Below are positions 10,148-23,969 of a stretch of DNA of 64,000 nucleotides, in pieces; positions within the stretch are counted from its first letter, which is position 1, and every line of letters starts with the position of its first letter. The notes below the pieces were generated by a model, which worked only from the letters and a program-made list of their open reading frames with translations, was not told the origin of the DNA and searched no databases. This DNA comes from Adiantum capillus-veneris (Eukaryota > Streptophyta > Polypodiopsida > Polypodiales > Pteridaceae), in assembly GCA_014529385.2 (NCBI GenBank), contig CM043953.1, positions 91,812,842 to 91,876,841 on the forward strand, written 5' to 3'. A program made the position numbers and the translations under genes.

Positions 10148-11770
10148 TGTCATAAAATCTAATATCTAACTAACCCAAATGATTTTCTCATATTAAATTG
10201 ATCACTTAATGTGGGAGAATAAACGGGAACAAGTGTTAAGATATAGGTATGTGCTTTTAGATCTATCTCAACATGGGGCCAATGTAAAGGGGCCCAAAAG
10301 GGAGATGGTCTATCAAAGAGCAAGGCTAACCAATGGAGCATAAGACCTTAGGGTTAGCTTCATTGAAGACCTCCAATAAATGTGTGAAAAAGTCCTTTTG
10401 ACCTTAAGTAAGCTAGGGCTGAGCTTGAGGTGGGAACCCGGCCCAAGCTCGAGGTGCTTGTCCTGCTTGAGGTGCTTGTCATGCTTGAGGTGTTTTTCAT
10501 GCTTGAGGTGCTTGATTAAGATGCTTGAGGTGCTTGACTGGCTCCATGCTTGAGGTGCTTGACTTGCTGCATGATTAAAGTACTTGAGGTGCCTTGAGAA
10601 GCTTGCCTGAGATGCTTGTGGGAACCCCCCTAGTTCAAGTGCTTTGTCATGCTTGGTGAGTAAGGTGCTTGATCACCTAAAAGTCAAAAGCATTCCTACA
10701 AGAGGGGGGGCGAGCCCTTTTCCTAGGAGCTAGAGAGAGAACACCCACTCACACACACAAGGGAAGCCCCAACTTGAAGAGGCAGCAAGGACACATGTCA
10801 GGCCCCTACCCATGTTACCTTCATGTGTTGCTTGAAGCCTATTGGCTAAGCTTCAAAGGGGTCCAATGATAAATTACATGAATTATCTAATTGTTTTAGC
10901 ATTTATCAAGTCCTCTCTCTCAAAGGGGAAAGGGGGACACTTGTCCCAAGGCTACCCATGTTGCTTGTAATGGCTCCTGCTTGTGATTGGCTAGGCCTGG
11001 AGGGGTCCAATGAGCTTCAGGCATGAGCTACAAGGGGGGGTCGACCCAAGCAAGCTAGGGGGTGCCTAGGGGGTATACTCACCCACACACACTCACAATC
11101 ACTCTCATTGGTGCTATGCAAAGTGCAAGAGCTCCCTCTCCAAGCAAGTAGAGGTTGAGAGCCTACACCAACACTCTTGGCTATGGAGTGCAAATCCAAC
11201 CAAGAGCCATGCTTCAATGCTTAAGCTTGCCATCTCCTTCTTCTTCATTACTATGCTATTATGTATGCTAGCAACAAGAGTATGATAAGTGAGGAACTAA
11301 TTCTTTCTCCTACGAAATGTTTCTTCTTCCTCTTCCCTACCCTCATTCCCTGCTAGCTCTCTCCACCTTCGAAGGTGTTTGAGGTCTTGGGACTGAGGCT
11401 TGGGATAGTTAAAGCTTTCTTCAAGTTTATGTTATGTTTGTGGTGCATGAAGCCTTCCATCTTCATGGCATCACCTAGGTCACAAGGAACACAAAGACTG
11501 TATTGTAACAAGTCTCTCTTTATGGGAGAAATCATAATACAAATGCCTATTGGAGGGGGGACCGGCTCCACATAAATCCGGTCCTCAATTGTTGTCATGT
11601 TCTCTAAACTCTCTCTCTTGCAAAAGTATTGTCTATGCCAAGTTAACTAATTGCTATGATTATGTTGCTATCTTCAATTATGTCTACCCGCTATGCTCAC
11701 AAAATCATTTCTTGAAAGTACTCTCATTAAATTCCGCTATTCTCAAATTGAATAGGCAAATTCCATTACA
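10148..11770 (+). repeat. 3' LTR of chromovirus
   Basis: The LTR is 1623 bp, TG...CA, nearly identical to 2968-4592 and followed by the AAACC target duplication at 11771-11775. Confidence 0.92.
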
Positions 11771-11775
11771 AAACC

Positions 11776-12408
11776 CTCACCCTAAACCCATCTGCGGAAA
11801 ACGCGTAGGATGACAGAGCAGAATTTTGAAAGTGTCCGAAATTGAAATTTATGAGTACCTATGCGTAGCTTATGTCGCCACGATTCTAAAGACTACTAGC
11901 ACGCAGAAAACAGACATCGTTTGATACACTTACGGCCACAAATAGTTCGTAGATGCGTCAGCGTATGCGCTTCGTCTCGCATGGAATGCTTGGCGTTGTA
12001 GCGTAGCTCTCCTCAAGCCTACAGCAATGGTGCAGTCGAATCTCCAATGTGTTGAGCGAGCCAGGCGTAGCAAGAGGATGAAGCTCACGCTCACTCTCTT
12101 TCTCTCTCACACATAGTAGACAGCACTACTAAGTTTTGATTATGATAAAAGTCCTTTTTTACAAAATGACCTAGGTACCTTATATACTAAGGCTACCTTA
12201 GGTTTAACCAAAAATGGGGTTGAAAGGGTCAAATGGCTTTGTATTTACAATCTGGAAGTGCCATTGCACCCCGGCTTCTTAAACTAGAATAACTACTCAT
12301 TACAAATGACGTTTATAGCCATAATCCGCAGCATTTCATAACTCGCAAAAGATGAGACTTTGGTTCGAAACTTGAGTTATGTTCTATTATTGACCCAGCG
12401 GTCAACAG
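11776..12408 (-). repeat. Probable LTR remnant of host element
   Basis: This AT-rich sequence ends ...GCGGTCAACA at 12408, so the minus strand would begin TGTTGACC. A minus-strand TATA-like AGTATATAAGG lies near 12178. Its layout resembles 13800-14339 and 51243-52133. I infer an LTR whose other part is left of the chromovirus (before 2963). The boundaries are uncertain. Confidence 0.35.
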
Positions 12409-12702
12409 ATGGTGATATTGGTGTCTCGGTATCTTCCTGGCCTCTCCGGACTCTCAAGCTCTCCTTCCAACGCCTCTACCACTCCAACTCCTACTCTCTA
12501 CACCACAACTCAACTGATACCTAAAACTATCTAAGTCTACCTAAGTCGAAGGATCTAGGCCAGACACTGGCTCCCCAGACTCCTCCTAAGACCTAGAGAG
12601 TCCTCCACCCTCTGATACTATCTAAATGTAAAACAAGACTCTGGCAAGCCAGAGAATCCCTATCCTCAAGGACTAGTCTCGGTCACCTACCTATGGTTTT
12701 CA

Positions 12703-12720
12703 TCCCCGGCAGCGGCGCCA
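12703..12720 (-). promoter_or_regulatory. Primer-binding site, Tat/Ogre type
   Basis: The minus strand reads TGGCGCCGCTGCCGGGGA one base from the CA end of the LTR at 12722. Very similar TGGCGCCGTTGCCGGGG sites are known from plant Tat/Ogre-lineage Ty3 elements. The position fixes the minus orientation of the outer element. Confidence 0.75.
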
Positions 12721-12721
12721 A

Positions 12722-14339
12722 TGTTGGCGGATACGCCGCGACGGACGTCAGCACAGCGAGAACTCACCTAACAAGATTTGTCAGTTAAGGATGAAGCTCA
12801 ACCCGCAGGCGCGTGGAATCAAGCATAGAGTGTCAACCTACACTCGATTGAATCTTGACTACTTCCTACAGAGGTCTCTATTTTGCTGCTACCACAGGAA
12901 GACTTTTGATGTTGCTGCCAGAAATGGACCCTATTTTGATGATTTTTTTGCACAAGGTTCCAATCCGAATTGGAAAATGCATATAAAAAGGAAGTTGTAG
13001 ATAATGAGCTAAAGTTTCAGCCCATATTTTTACTTTTTTATTTGGAGCCACGGGTGAGGAGATATGATCAAAATACTGGACCCCAGTCTGCCCACATCAT
13101 GCAGGGACAGCTCATTTCCAACTTTTCCAATTTCTGTTCACACTGGCTCCTCTCTTCTTGTGCAAACCCTTGGGGGTTCCCTTCACCTATAAAAGGGGAC
13201 CTCTTCTTCCTTGAAAAGAACTCATGAATTCAAGCCATTGATGAGAGGAATTTGTGAGGGAGTGAGTAGTAATGCCAAATTGTACTTAGACATTAACATA
13301 AGCCTAAGCCTACACTTTCTCCTAGAGGAAGACTAGCCATTCTTGCATGCTATCCTTGGAAGATCAACTCTAATCAAAGAAGGTCGTGGACTTGGCGTAT
13401 CAATCAAAGTTTAATTCTCCCCTCTTCTTCTCTCTCCATCAATAATGGTGCCGAAGGGTTTGTCAAGTAAGATGTGTTCTACATTGATGTTTTCTTGATT
13501 TCTTGTTGTTTTCTTTTTCATCTCTAATCCAACATATATATATATATATGTATCTAATCTCATCTCCTTAACCAAACCTATCTCTCTCATTCTTAGTAAG
13601 TCATCTTCTAGGTTCTCTTTGCTACACGTACATCTTTGCACTCACACACACAAAGAAAGAACACAAAAGAGAGTGTCAAAACAACACAAAGATGAAAAGA
13701 GACATTGCACTTCCTTCCAAACCCTAGTCTTCATGGCATCTATGGTTTAACTCCTTCATAATATTTTTTTTTTAGTTCTCTCACAAACTCTCACAGCCAC
13801 AAGCCCGGTGCTTTCCTGGCAAGGCCGCAAATTTCTCAACAGCGTGGATATGCTGAAATGCGGAACAGACAACATATGCTCACCGAATCACCAGATGTAG
13901 CTCGTGGGTCAAGTTTGCAAAGCCAGATCGTACACCCGCAATGTAGGTGTTGGCGCGTAGCTCTCGTCGGGGGCAACACGTTGCACTTCTCAGCACTCGA
14001 TTCCGACCACCGGTGCGCGCGTAGCGTCAAGATAAAACTCTCACTCTCTCTCGTACACAGAGTACGCTCACTCACACAAATAGAAATTTTTTAAAAATGA
14101 CAAAGGTTTTTTTCATTAAGGTCAAAAGTGGTATAAATACCTTACAATCTCAAACCCTAATGTTCCAATTTAACCATCCACTCAATGTAAATGTCAAAAA
14201 TGGGATACAATCTGGAAGCTTCTGCAAGCCCCACTATTTACAAAGGTGAAATGACGGTTTTTCTCAATTAAAGAATAATTACAAAAAATAATATCCTGTC
14301 CAGCAATCATTCTCCGTTGGGTGTGTCCAGATGCTAACA
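12722..14339 (-). repeat. 5' LTR of outer minus-strand element
   Basis: The segment starts TGTTGGCGG beside the PBS and ends GCTAACA at 14339. Its last 260 bases are nearly identical to 1-260. A plus-strand TATA-like CTATAAAAGGGG at about 13187 and a further AT-rich stretch suggest that an LTR of another family may be nested inside (about 12785-13800). Short (TA)n occurs near 13532. Confidence 0.55.
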
Positions 14340-14363
14340 CTCATGAAGAAGCATCTTACGTGG

Positions 14364-14657
14364 CTCAATTACCCATCAATGCCACCACCCAAGGAATGCG
14401 AGAGAATAAGTGTTACATATATGGTTAAAACCCTAAAAGGCACCATTAATATGTTCATTGGCTCTCCTTACTTGACATGTGTAATGATCATGAAAATATG
14501 CAAGACCCTCTTGGCCTGCCTCGAAGTGTTTGCGCCATCCAAAGAAATGGACTCCACATTACTATTAACAGGCGACATTGTCACCAAAATGATGTATGAT
14601 TTGTCAAATCAACCATCCCCGGAGGAGTTCTACCAAACATCGAGCAAACTTATCTGA
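14364..14657 (+). pseudogene. Left part of split copy of the coiled-coil element's C-terminal domain
   Basis: This frame is homologous to the minus-strand ORF at 313-720: YMVKTLKGTINMFIGSPYL here against YMVKTLTGSIKLFTGLPHL there. Homology runs to QPSPE and then stops at an insertion point; the matching right part (SPEVLHLLYQRLMFLPSY) is at 22788-22976 in the same orientation and frame. I infer one gene copy interrupted by about 8.2 kb. Function unknown. Confidence 0.55.
14617..14625. repeat. Possible 9-bp target duplication (left)
   Basis: CCCCGGAGG here pairs with CCCCAGAGG at 22792-22800 (8 of 9). Both fall exactly where the homology to the coiled-coil element's ORF breaks and resumes. 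Nine bases is typical of Mutator-like elements (family knowledge). Confidence 0.4.
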
Positions 14658-14727
14658 GCAAGCTCAAAACCGAGCAAAGTTACCAAGTGGGTTTCTCATG
14701 TATATATATACCTATTTTCTAAAAAGA

Positions 14728-14733
<6 letters not shown>

Positions 14734-14771
<38 letters not shown>
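14734..14771. repeat. (GA)n microsatellite
   Basis: About 19 GA units at the left edge of the insertion, following a (TA)n stretch near 14701. Confidence 0.9.
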
Positions 14772-14774
<3 letters not shown>

Positions 14775-15039
14775 TCTCTAAACCCAAACAATAAATTTCA
14801 TCACCATTGCTCCCCAATCATGATTCTACAAATCTAGTCGTCCTTATACATGTGACTATTGCTAGAAAAATTATGTTTTTTTGGAAACTTAAATATAGAT
14901 CAATCTAGTCGTCCTTATACATGTCACCATTGCTAGGTCAAATATGTTTTTTCACTTCACCTTGCACATTCTCCCACTTAAGTTTTAGTCCTCATGAAAA
15001 CCAAGCCAATGTGTCAGCACAACCAAACTACCTTGTAGG

Positions 15040-15165
<126 letters not shown>

Positions 15166-15410
15166 CTCCCTAAAACAGTTCGCGTCTCTTTCAATTTTTA
15201 GATTTCAAGTCTGCTAAAATATAGTACTAAGAGCCGATTGAAAACTCAAAACAACCAATTGAAGGGAGGGAAAGAAGGATATAATCTAGTTTGAAAATTC
15301 AAGAAAATAGAGTTTAATTGTAAAAAATGCCGTTACTTTGAGAAATTTCCTTTATGGATGTTTATGAAATTGATTTTTCCCGAACACAATCTGAAGCATG
15401 TGAATCGGTG

Positions 15411-15415
<5 letters not shown>

Positions 15416-15479
<64 letters not shown>
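15416..15479. repeat. (CT)n microsatellite
   Basis: About 32 uninterrupted CT units. The flanking 15162-15415 and 15480-15841 show no supported gene. Confidence 0.95.
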
Positions 15480-15481
<2 letters not shown>

Positions 15482-15841
15482 CGCTGAGCATACACTCATT
15501 TGAAGTATAACAAGCTAACATTTGTCCAAAACTGATTTCCGAGAAACATCGAGCAGCAGTACCACAAAGTAAAACTTACTTTAGTTGCGCTACATTCCAG
15601 AGAGGCACCTACCTAAAATTAATTAAGCTAATTCTCTAGAATCTCCACATCCCCATCGTCAATCTCTATTTGCAAATCCTTGGGATCCTTCCCATCCATA
15701 GAGCAACCCACAGAAACGCAATACCGAGAATTTCCTTTAGTTTGCAAGCAAGCTCCTTTGCCATTGAACGAGGATGCATCACACGGGAAATATCGATCAC
15801 ATTATCGAGAGAAATGTTGCCATTGTGCTTGATGTTCTTAA

Positions 15842-16577
15842 ATGTATAAGGAGAAGGAAGAGGAATCTACATGTCGAAAACCAGCTAAGAGCTCATGGGG
15901 CACACTAGAATGGAGCAAAAATTTGTTGCCAATGCTAGGACTGAGGGGCAAACAAAAGAAGAAGAAAAAGGCAATCGAGTGCTACAACAGCTTGCATGGT
16001 CAAATTAATAGGAGGAATTTTGATAATGCAATTATGAGAGTAGCCAACAATCATGAGGAGCACCTACAGTATAACAATGTCATAAATGCAAATGATGGCA
16101 TCTTTGTTGTTTTTGTCAGTCGGCTTTATCATTGTGGTATTGATTATGCATTAAATGGGAAGGAATCTGGCTATCAGAGCTCACCCTCTTCAAGATTACG
16201 AAGGGAGAGAGCTGATTAACAAGACCCTTAGCACTAATCATGAGCAGCTCTAGTTGTCTTCAGAGGCTGTGTTCACACAAGAGCACATGTGCCCACCACA
16301 ACATTATTCGTTCTTGAGCAAGGATTATAGCACGTTAACCTACTATTTCAGTCCCGCGAGTAGCAGCAGCTGCAGCAATGCATTCATCTTCTTCCTATCG
16401 CACTCGGGATCCTTGAGGGCTTTGATCACAAGGGCAGCGACGCTAATTGCTCCCCTACTTCTACTCTTGCTCCAGTTCACCGTCACCATTGAGGGAGCCA
16501 CCCATAAACTCCACTACACGGTAGACATGAAGCTGAGTGATGCATGTTTTGCGCCCACGATGAAGATGCAATGTTGA
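15842..16577 (+). other. Unassigned sequence with short ORFs
   Basis: ORFs at 15842-16219 (125 aa) and 16254-16577 (107 aa) have no motif I recognise and are not backed by a second copy. The first has a Lys-rich stretch; the second has a Leu-rich hydrophobic segment. They may be chance frames or remnants of a captured gene. Confidence 0.2.
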
Positions 16578-16889
16578 TAAAGAAAGGGCAACAAGAATGT
16601 GAGGAGGTGGTTTTTGTTCGTTTAATAGGATGGGAAGTTGGAGTTGCCTCTTCATTGGCACCCAAGATCGGGTCTCTAGGTCTATCACCCAAGAAGATAG
16701 GAGAGGACATCGCCAAGGAGACTGCCAAGGACTGGAAGGGCCTGCGCGTTATCGTCAAGCCCACTGTCCATATCGTCAAGCCAAGTTCGTTTTTGTCCCT
16801 TCCACTATCTGTGAGGGATCCAATTTGGATGGCATCTCTACTGATTTCCTCTCCTAATTTCTTTCTGTTGCTTCTTCTTATGCTTCTGC

Positions 16890-16891
<2 letters not shown>

Positions 16892-16966
<75 letters not shown>
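16892..16966. repeat. (CT)n microsatellite upstream of LINE fragment
   Basis: About 37 CT units ending 17 bases before the first LINE codon. With the tract at 17931 it brackets the LINE fragment. Confidence 0.95.
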
Positions 16967-16970
<4 letters not shown>

Positions 16971-16983
16971 ACACATTGACACA

Positions 16984-17853
16984 TTGGTGACACCGGTGCT
17001 TCTTTATGGAGTGGAGGTGTGGGGTGGAAGCATCGGGAAGTCTACTTGGAAAGAGTTTGAGAATGTCCAAAAGCGTTTTCTCACCAACTTTCTCCAAGTC
17101 AAGACACAAACACCCTACATGCTCTTACTTCTTGAGTCCGGATCGCTTTCCATTGAGGTCTTGGGCATGGAAAGGGTTGTGGAGTACATGCGTAAGACAC
17201 AACATAGCCCTTTCCATCGACTTCCTAGAATCGCATATGAAGCAAGTCAAAAGGTTCAAAAGACATGCAAGAGCAAAATACTAAGTTCGGGGTGGATGCT
17301 TGATATCAAGAAATGGTTTGGAAGATGGGATGCATGTCACTTGGTCAAGGATGCGTCGATCCACTCCCAAGTTAATGAGGCCTTCTTACAACGCCAATGT
17401 ATCATGGCTTGGGAGAAATCCGGAGGTTCTCGCTTCAGCCATTACACCACACACGTTGCCCCAAACTACAAATCTCTCTTCTTCTCGGAACGAGGTAACC
17501 GAACCCATTCCTACATCCTTGAGCCCATCCCGTTGAGTGCGATCCGCACCATTGCCTCCATTCGTCTTAGCTCCCATTCTCTACGCTACGAGACAGGACG
17601 TTGGGGCACTGGCGAGGAGTGTCATCGACTTTGCACCTTATGCCCTCGTCAAGTGCGAGAGAGTGGGTACCACACACTACTTGAGTGCTCAGCTTTTGAC
17701 CACATTAGGTCCTCTTTTCCCCATATATTCAGCCATGAGCTCTCCCTACATACCTTCCTCTCCCAACCACGACGTGGACTCTCTATTGCGACGCTCATTT
17801 CAGCCATTTTTGAGCATCGAGAGTCACTTATGAACTCCACTCACACCACGTGA
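16984..17853 (+). pseudogene. 3' fragment of a LINE reverse transcriptase ORF (289 aa)
   Basis: The protein begins VLLYGVEVWG, the conserved end of the RT domain in non-LTR retrotransposons (LLYG.E.W). It continues through the C-terminal region to a zinc-knuckle-like C-x2-C-x9-H-x5-C (CTLCPRQVRESGYHTLLEC), which is typical of LINE C-termini. Endonuclease, YADD and the rest of the RT are absent, so this is a 5'-truncated copy, the usual outcome of target-primed reverse transcription. The reading frame is intact for 870 bases, which suggests a fairly recent copy. About 70 bases after the stop the sequence becomes (ATCT)n and then (CT)n. Confidence 0.8.
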
Positions 17854-17907
17854 CATGTTCATTTGGTCCCATAGGTCATATTTGACTTCCCAGGACGATA
17901 ATAGAAC

Positions 17908-18526
<619 letters not shown>

Positions 18527-18605
18527 CGATTGGGATGGTTAGATTAGTGATTAGTTAACTCTATCGACGCCTGAGTTCAACTCCTTATAGTGAGAGGAGC
18601 TTTTG
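18527..18605 (+). repeat. Possible tRNA-derived SINE fragment
   Basis: GGGATGGTTAGATTAGTG resembles a Pol III A box and GAGTTCAACTCC, about 35 bases on, resembles the B box GGTTCRANYCC. The spacing suits a tRNA-derived SINE head. No poly-A or poly-T end is obvious and no cloverleaf is convincing. Confidence 0.3.
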
Positions 18606-19259
<654 letters not shown>

Positions 19260-19699
19260 TGTAAATCATTTACAAGGCTTATGTATAAAGTCTGACTAAT
19301 TTACAGCCACAATGGTAAAACATCCATGGAGTGCGGATAAAAACATCCATCATCGAGTGCAGAAACTTAAGAGTGACCCAATAATGACTTTTACTTTGAG
19401 TGATAATGAACTAGGTCATACTTGTTTTACTGATTGTTTCTGCATCTTGTAGGATTTGGCACTCCGATGGTGTAAGCTTCATGAAAAACCCGTTTGCTAT
19501 TGTCTTATAACTGTAAAGAAGGGAAACCTTTGGTGCTTCTTCACTCCCAAGAACGGAGGTGAGGATTTTGAGGTCAGATGCCTCCAAGGCTTCAAACGCA
19601 CTTCCACATTGCCTCTCCAGGCAGACAAGGTACACAATTGCTTCATTCGACATCGCCATGGCAGAGAGAGAGAAAACACAGAAGATGAGAACCAAAGCG

Positions 19700-19989
<290 letters not shown>

Positions 19990-20090
19990 ACGACGAAGAG
20001 GAAGCAGAAGAAGGCTTGTCCCAGTTGATTCTCAGGTAAGCAGGAAGTCCAAGTAGGGGGTCCCAGGCGTCGTGCTGCAGTGAAATCGAC

Positions 20091-20446
<356 letters not shown>

Positions 20447-20520
20447 CTGCACCGGGGGCTGGATTCTCCTTCCTTTGTCATCTCTCAACATGGTTGGGGG
20501 GGCGGGGGGGCCCGGGGGTT

Positions 20521-21187
20521 GGAAAAATCAACGGTGGTCAAGGCATGCTTCGAGGGCTTGCTGAGTGGCGGAGGAGATGCTTGCCATGAGGGCAAGCACC
20601 CCATAAGTTAACCAAAGCCAACAATCGAGCGTCACAACGGTGACGTAACAAGCACAAATGAGGCCACACCAACCCCATCATGTGCTCCAATTGTGGGTGA
20701 TGTGTGCCCAAGGACAAGGCTGTCAAGCAGTTTCTTGTAAGGAACATTGTTGAACAAGGTGCTATGCGAGATGTATAGGATGATTCCATTTATGATGGGT
20801 ACGCACTTCCTAATCTTTACGGCAAAAAGCAGTACTGCATTTCATACGCCATTCACTCTCACGTTTTCTATGTGAGATTCCGCACAGCAAGAAGAGTTTG
20901 GGAGCCATCACAAGGTTTAGACGCAAGGAGGATATGCAGAATCAGAATCAGCGTACCAATGTTCTTGCTGCTAGGAAGTGAAGAGGTGTCTAATTAGTAC
21001 ATAAGCCAGGAGAGGAAGAAAGCTCGTGAATTTTGACTTCTACATAGAACTCTTAAAAGATGCATGCTACGAGCATTGCCACTGTGGTTCAAGACATCAA
21101 TGAGATGGATGTTGAGGGACTTTTGAGTCTTTTGGATGGGGCCGGCTTGTATCTGATGTTTTGAAAATGTCTTTCTAAAGTTTTTTC

Positions 21188-21190
<3 letters not shown>
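20521..21190. other. Intergenic sequence, nothing recognised
   Basis: Several short frames are present but none has motif or homology support within the window. Confidence 0.3.

Positions 21191-21230
<40 letters not shown>
21191..21230. repeat. (AG)n microsatellite
   Basis: Twenty AG units. Confidence 0.9.
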
Positions 21231-21232
<2 letters not shown>

Positions 21233-21604
21233 CGACTTGCTTCTAAGACTCAGAGAGTGCGTGACAGAGAGAAGCCCTACGAGTGAACAAGAGAAACGAC
21301 ACTGAAAATTCACTAAACGCGACCATTGAGAGTGAGTGACCAGTGCTCAAAAAAACCTTTTTTCCAAAAACTTGTCAAACCTGCATGTTAGAAACGATAG
21401 AGGTAAAGTCACTAAATCTGAAGGTTTTTATACCAATTTACACCTTTTTTTTTTTCAAATTTTGGAGGTTTTCTCACCTTCAGCTATAAAATTTAGAGGT
21501 AAATCTCAAAATTGTAGGTGGGGTTACACTAAACCTAGGTTTTTGTTACATTAAACCTAGGTTTTTTTTAGCGCTGTGAGTGACTTATAGAGGCCGCGCT
21601 GAGT

Positions 21605-21721
<117 letters not shown>

Positions 21722-21737
21722 TAATTGGCAAGATTGG

Positions 21738-22495
21738 TTGAGAGCATGCACACCCCTTCCATGCAGAGCTCGCTGCCTAGTGGTGGACTCAAGCCCACTT
21801 TTGTGGAACTCTAAGAAGGTGGAGGTAGGGATTGTTGAACAAGGGCATCGGCGCATCAAAGTCATTTTTGACGTGCGACCAGAAAGGCTGGTTTTTGAGA
21901 AAAGATTCCTCGACTGTGATCCCGCAACTATTGAAGTCTCCATAAGGAATGCTCTTTTTTATGATTGCTCGAAAAGGTTTGCTTGGAGTTTGAAATTCCT
22001 CATCCTGCAGTCAACCATGGCTAGGCACATAACCATTTATGGACGACAATGTGACCACAAGATTGTTCTTATGTTTGACGATAGCATCTATGCAGGTTTT
22101 GCATTCAATTTTCATCCATTAACTCTAATGGGAGAGCAGGTGAAGATAAAGGCTACTGAACTTGCTAGTGGTGAACAATTCTTCCTTCTCAATCATGGTC
22201 AATGTCAATTCTAGAAGGTTCGCATTGCTATTGAAAGCACACGAGGCATTGGAATGAAGAACACCCTAGCAATAGTCTCATGGTCCCTCCATAGTAGTTG
22301 GTATACTAAATGCAATGCCTTCACAAAGCAGCCTACACGGCACTCGAGCAAGCAAAGGATATCATTCAAGTTCAAGAGCTACCTATGCATTATGATGGAC
22401 ATGTGGCATTTGAGTTACCATCTTTTGATCTATTTGTGCACAAACTTATGATAATTGCAACATGTGAGTTTACCATGGCACAAATAGAGTTTTAA
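21738..22495 (+). pseudogene. Unassigned protein-like region near right end of insertion
   Basis: An ORF at 21738-22214 (158 aa) is followed after a stop by a frame at 22310-22495 that also reads like a protein (for example ALEQAKDIIQVQELPMHYDG). Amino-acid composition is balanced and free of microsatellite, so this may be a real but broken coding region, perhaps a captured gene. I do not recognise a domain. Confidence 0.3.
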
Positions 22496-22787
22496 AATAT
22501 GCTCCGCAAGATGGTTCAGAAGCAAGGATATGACTATGTATCAATGTGTGTGTAAACACATTAAAGGAAGATTATGGCTCTTTTGTTTGACACTATTTTA
22601 ATGTGTGTGAACACATTAAAGGAAGAGTATGGCTCTTTTGTTTGAGACTATTTAAGATGCAACATAGTTACTTTGCTACACTATACTCTATAGAGTAACT
22701 ATCGAGATATTAATCTAATCTTTTTCATTGCTTACGCTCGCTCGGTTTCTTGTCCGCTCAGAAGTACTCGCTCGAGGATTGGGATTC

Positions 22788-22976
22788 CTCTCCCCAGAGG
22801 TGCTACATCTTCTTTATCAAAGGCTGATGTTTCTGCCAAGCTATCCCATGCAAGCCTTTGAGGAAGCCTTCTACACCTGCTTCTTCTTCTTCACTTGCAA
22901 CACCAAGATTTTTGGCCCTATAGTCACCTTGGGCAACATCAGATACAAGTCATACTTAAAGCTACTAAATCCATAA
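22788..22976 (+). pseudogene. Right part of split copy of the coiled-coil element's C-terminal domain
   Basis: SPEVLHLLYQRLMFLPSY and MQAFEEAFYTCFF match the minus-strand ORF at 313-720 (HEVIHALSQRIMFLPSY, LQAFEEAFYTGFF) and continue the frame broken off at 14625. The ORF track extends upstream to 22728, but the first residues lie in the insertion. Function unknown. Confidence 0.55.
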
Positions 22977-23896
22977 GGTTTCCATTGACACAAATGGTTG
23001 AAGACTTCTAGAACATCAAGACACAAGGACCATGAGTTCCAAAAGATGAAGACCCGTCATGTTAGGGACAACATGGTAGAAAGTAGGAGGTAATTTTGAT
23101 AAGTTAGAACCTCCAAGGCTGAGGTATAAATCCAATTTTTGTAACCCTAAAGGAAACTTTTGAAAAAATCAACTTTTGAGCTCAACTAAGTGTGTTGTGA
23201 GTTTTGTATGACAGAGTTAATGATCTTCTTCTACTCTCTACGCATGCTATGAAAGCTACATTGCAAAGGAATCTTCACCCTCGTGATAGCAATGGCAAGA
23301 GCTAAGTTTCAATGCTAAGCTTGCACAATTTCAGTCTCTTCATGAAGAGCAAGCTCTCTATGAGCTTTGAGGTGAGTTTTCTCTCCAGTCGTGCATCTGT
23401 TTCATGATTACTATATGTCATTGTTTTCATAGCGAGTAGAACTAGACTTTAGGATAGTGTCATCTAGGTATGTAGAGGTCATCCCTTGAGTTTTGTGACT
23501 ATTTGACAATGTTAGGTCTTGTTTTGGAGAGCGTAGATGTTGTAGGTAAGATAGGGGTTGTGCATACATAGTGTGCTTTGAGTTGGTTTTCCTTATTAGT
23601 GATTGTCCATAGAGGTCAAGTAGATGATTGACACCCATCTATTTGTTTTCATGCACCTACAGATCAAGTTTCGTCCTTGGTTGACATCTTGTTTGTTGGC
23701 CTAGTTCGCACTTTGCTAGCAACTGCGACAAGTGGCAAATCTGCGCGACAATAGAGGTGCATACATATGAGAGCATGTACATGTGTGTGAATGATGGTGG
23801 ATGTAATTTGACTGTTTGTAGCTTATGAACTGATTTGTGATAGTGTTTGGTGGTGATTGTGGGAGTGGAATGTGTGTTGATGAGTAGGTTGTGTGT
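22977..23896. other. Non-coding flank of the repeated gene family
   Basis: No gene is supported. The stretch may be 3' flank of the coiled-coil element copy. It ends at a GT tract. Confidence 0.3.
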
Positions 23897-23897
23897 G

Positions 23898-23966
<69 letters not shown>
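23897..23966. repeat. (GT)n tract at end of PLE-associated repeat copy C
   Basis: About 33 GT units, directly followed by tttgaatttaaaatccc, the same junction as at 28945 and 33650. On the minus strand the repeat therefore ends in (AC)n. Confidence 0.9.

Positions 23967-23969
<3 letters not shown>

Larger units (their letters stand above)
2968..11770 (+). mobile_element. Ty3/gypsy chromovirus, nearly intact and recent
   Basis: This is a complete LTR retrotransposon of about 8.8 kb: 5' LTR, initiator-Met PBS, gag-pol, chromodomain, polypurine tract, 3' LTR and AAACC target duplications. Domain order is Gag, zinc knuckle, protease, RT, RNase H, integrase, chromodomain, which is diagnostic of Ty3 chromoviruses. 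By eye the LTRs differ by four substitutions and two one-base indels over 1.62 kb, so insertion was recent. It sits inside an older minus-strand LTR element. The visible defects are a frameshift before the chromodomain and an altered protease signature. Confidence 0.93.

Noticed and set aside
17386-17840. Frames overlapping the LINE ORF
   Set aside because: Shadows of the 16984-17853 frame.
18527-18605. A functional tRNA gene
   Set aside because: A- and B-box-like words are present but I could not fold a cloverleaf with a proper anticodon arm; kept only as a possible SINE.
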